This document shows, in pieces, positions 42,541-43,427 of a stretch of DNA of 43,427 nucleotides. How positions within the stretch are numbered: the stretch's first letter is position 1; each line of letters starts with the position of its first letter. Source of the DNA: Bacteroidales bacterium (lineage in GTDB: Bacteria > Bacteroidota > Bacteroidia > Bacteroidales > F082). The stretch covers positions 1 through 43,427 of the forward strand of contig JAUYGX010000099.1 of assembly GCA_030690365.1 (NCBI GenBank), given 5' to 3'. Under the pieces are notes generated by a model. That model saw only the letters and a program-made list of their open reading frames with translations. It did not search any database and had not been told where the DNA came from. The position numbers and the translations under genes were made by a program.

Positions 42541-43427
42541 ATGTTTACTAAAAAAGCCAACATGAAAAAAATAACATCCTTTTTCTTTTCAATGCAAACA
42601 ATGGGAGTATTGATCCTGCTGTTTGCTTTCTCCATTGCCACAGCCACCTTTATTGAGAATGATTTTGGGACTCCGGCAGCCCAGGCTGTCGTATTTAAAT
42701 CATTTTGGTTTGAAGCCCTTTTAGGATTGCTGGCCATAAATCTGGTGGGAAATGTATTGGTTAATAAGCTTTACCGCCCCAAAAAGCTGACCATGTTTGT
42801 GTTTCACATCGCCTTTATCATTATTCTGCTGGGTGCAGCCATTACCCGCTTCATCAGTTATGAAGGCATGATGCATATTCGCCAGGGCATGGCTTCGAAC
42901 ACCATTTTAACAGACAATACTTATGTGGATATTACAATTAATGACGGCGATAGAACGGCAAAATCAGAAGAAAGTACATTGCTTTCCATCCTGACTCCCA
43001 AAGCCTATTCTGATAAAGTAAAAGTGAATGGAAATGCCTACTCGTTTCGTTCAGTTAAATATGTCCCCAATGCCCGGGAGGTAGTTACCGAACTACAGAG
43101 TGGAGGAATTCCTTACCTGAATCTGGTAGCCAGTACCGGTAGCGGACGTCAGAATCTGGTGCTTAAATATGGAGAAAGTAAATTTTTGGAAACCTGCAAC
43201 CTGCAGTTCGGAGATAATTTCAACGACATGTCAATCAACATGAAATATCTGGGCGATCAACTTCAGATTTTCGCCAACGACAGTATCCACACCCTTTCCA
43301 TGCTTACCCAGCAGCGGGCTGTATTGCCTCCGGGAGCCTGGTATCCGTTCGAAACCAAGACTTTGTATCAAATGCCACAGGTAAGCCTGGTAATTACCAG
43401 TTTTAACCCTCATGGAGCAGTTGATTA
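42541..43427 (+). CDS. Cytochrome c biogenesis protein CcsB/ResB-like (3' end outside window)
   Basis: A frame opens at ATG 42541 (a second ATG at 42562 is as likely) and stays open to the window end, 295 codons. It starts with helices FFFSMQTMGVLILLFAFSIATATFIENDFGTPAAQ, then WFEALLGLLAINLVGNVL and KLTMFVFHIAFIIILLGAAITRF, the N-terminal ResB/CcsB membrane region, followed by a periplasmic part. In Bacteroidota this is usually one fused CcsBA protein that carries haem across the membrane and attaches it to CxxCH motifs. It lies about 5 kb from the di-haem peroxidase but in another transcript. Confidence 0.85.
   Translation, partial: MFTKKANMKKITSFFFSMQTMGVLILLFAFSIATATFIENDFGTPAAQAVVFKSFWFEALLGLLAINLVGNVLVNKLYRPKKLTMFVFHIAFIIILLGAAITRFISYEGMMHIRQGMASNTILTDNTYVDITINDGDRTAKSEESTLLSILTPKAYSDKVKVNGNAYSFRSVKYVPNAREVVTELQSGGIPYLNLVASTGSGRQNLVLKYGESKFLETCNLQFGDNFNDMSINMKYLGDQLQIFANDSIHTLSMLTQQRAVLPPGAWYPFETKTLYQMPQVSLVITSFNPHGAVD

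Overview
The window is a piece of a Bacteroidota chromosome, most like the Bacteroidales/Marinilabiliales group. Evidence for this is a type IX secretion C-terminal domain (30253-32058), SPII lipoproteins, a TonB receptor with a carboxypeptidase-like N-terminal domain, a CcsBA-type cytochrome c biogenesis gene, and many upstream regions with the Bacteroidota -7 element TAnnTTTG. One promoter (12420-12450) also has the -33 TTTG at 19 bp. Most genes are housekeeping, with accessory material at 1-260, 8841-9527 and 36042-36218.

Layout. 1-255 is the right end of an IS630-family element inserted into the tail of an AraC-type regulator gene (226-804). 908-4456 encodes a CheB-CheR-PAS signalling protein and a small PAS protein, followed upstream by a Dps ferritin-like protein (4730-5260). 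5395-8665 is a two-gene unit of a GT4 glycosyltransferase with an alpha-helical C-terminal half and a GH130 glycosidase/phosphorylase. 8841-9527 is a repeat cassette: two arrays of ~47-bp units flanking a small GIY-YIG nuclease gene. Then come uvrA, a divergent ECF-like sigma factor with a small conserved partner, an AlbA_2-domain protein, and the pyrimidine genes pyrI, pyrB and pyrF with prfA. The pyrB leader holds a strong intrinsic terminator crossed by a 49-codon leader ORF that overlaps the pyrB start, an enteric-like attenuation layout. 18103-21143 encodes a lipoprotein, an RCK potassium channel and a DUF2851 protein. 21251-23636 is a coiled-coil protein, zapA, 6S RNA and rny. After this are a small outer-membrane protein, acetyl-CoA synthetase, a beta-propeller protein, a prohibitin-like protein and a Cys/Met PLP enzyme. 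30253-36006 encodes a T9SS surface protein, an O-antigen-ligase-like Wzy/TPR protein and a divergent GT-C-like membrane protein.

36480-41172 looks like a copper-acquisition operon. In transcription order it has an OprC/NosA-type TonB receptor carrying both CxxxM and HxM copper-ligand motifs, an MmpS-like lipoprotein, an MbnP-like protein, and an MbnH/MauG-like di-haem peroxidase overlapping mbnP by 4 bp. The window closes with an Smr-domain DUF2027 protein and the start of a ccsB/ccsBA gene, whose product family matures c-type cytochromes such as the di-haem peroxidase.

The items most worth following up are the copper operon with an MbnH/MbnP pair, the GIY-YIG/repeat cassette, and the pyrBI attenuator. 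All calls are from reading the sequence; no database search was run.
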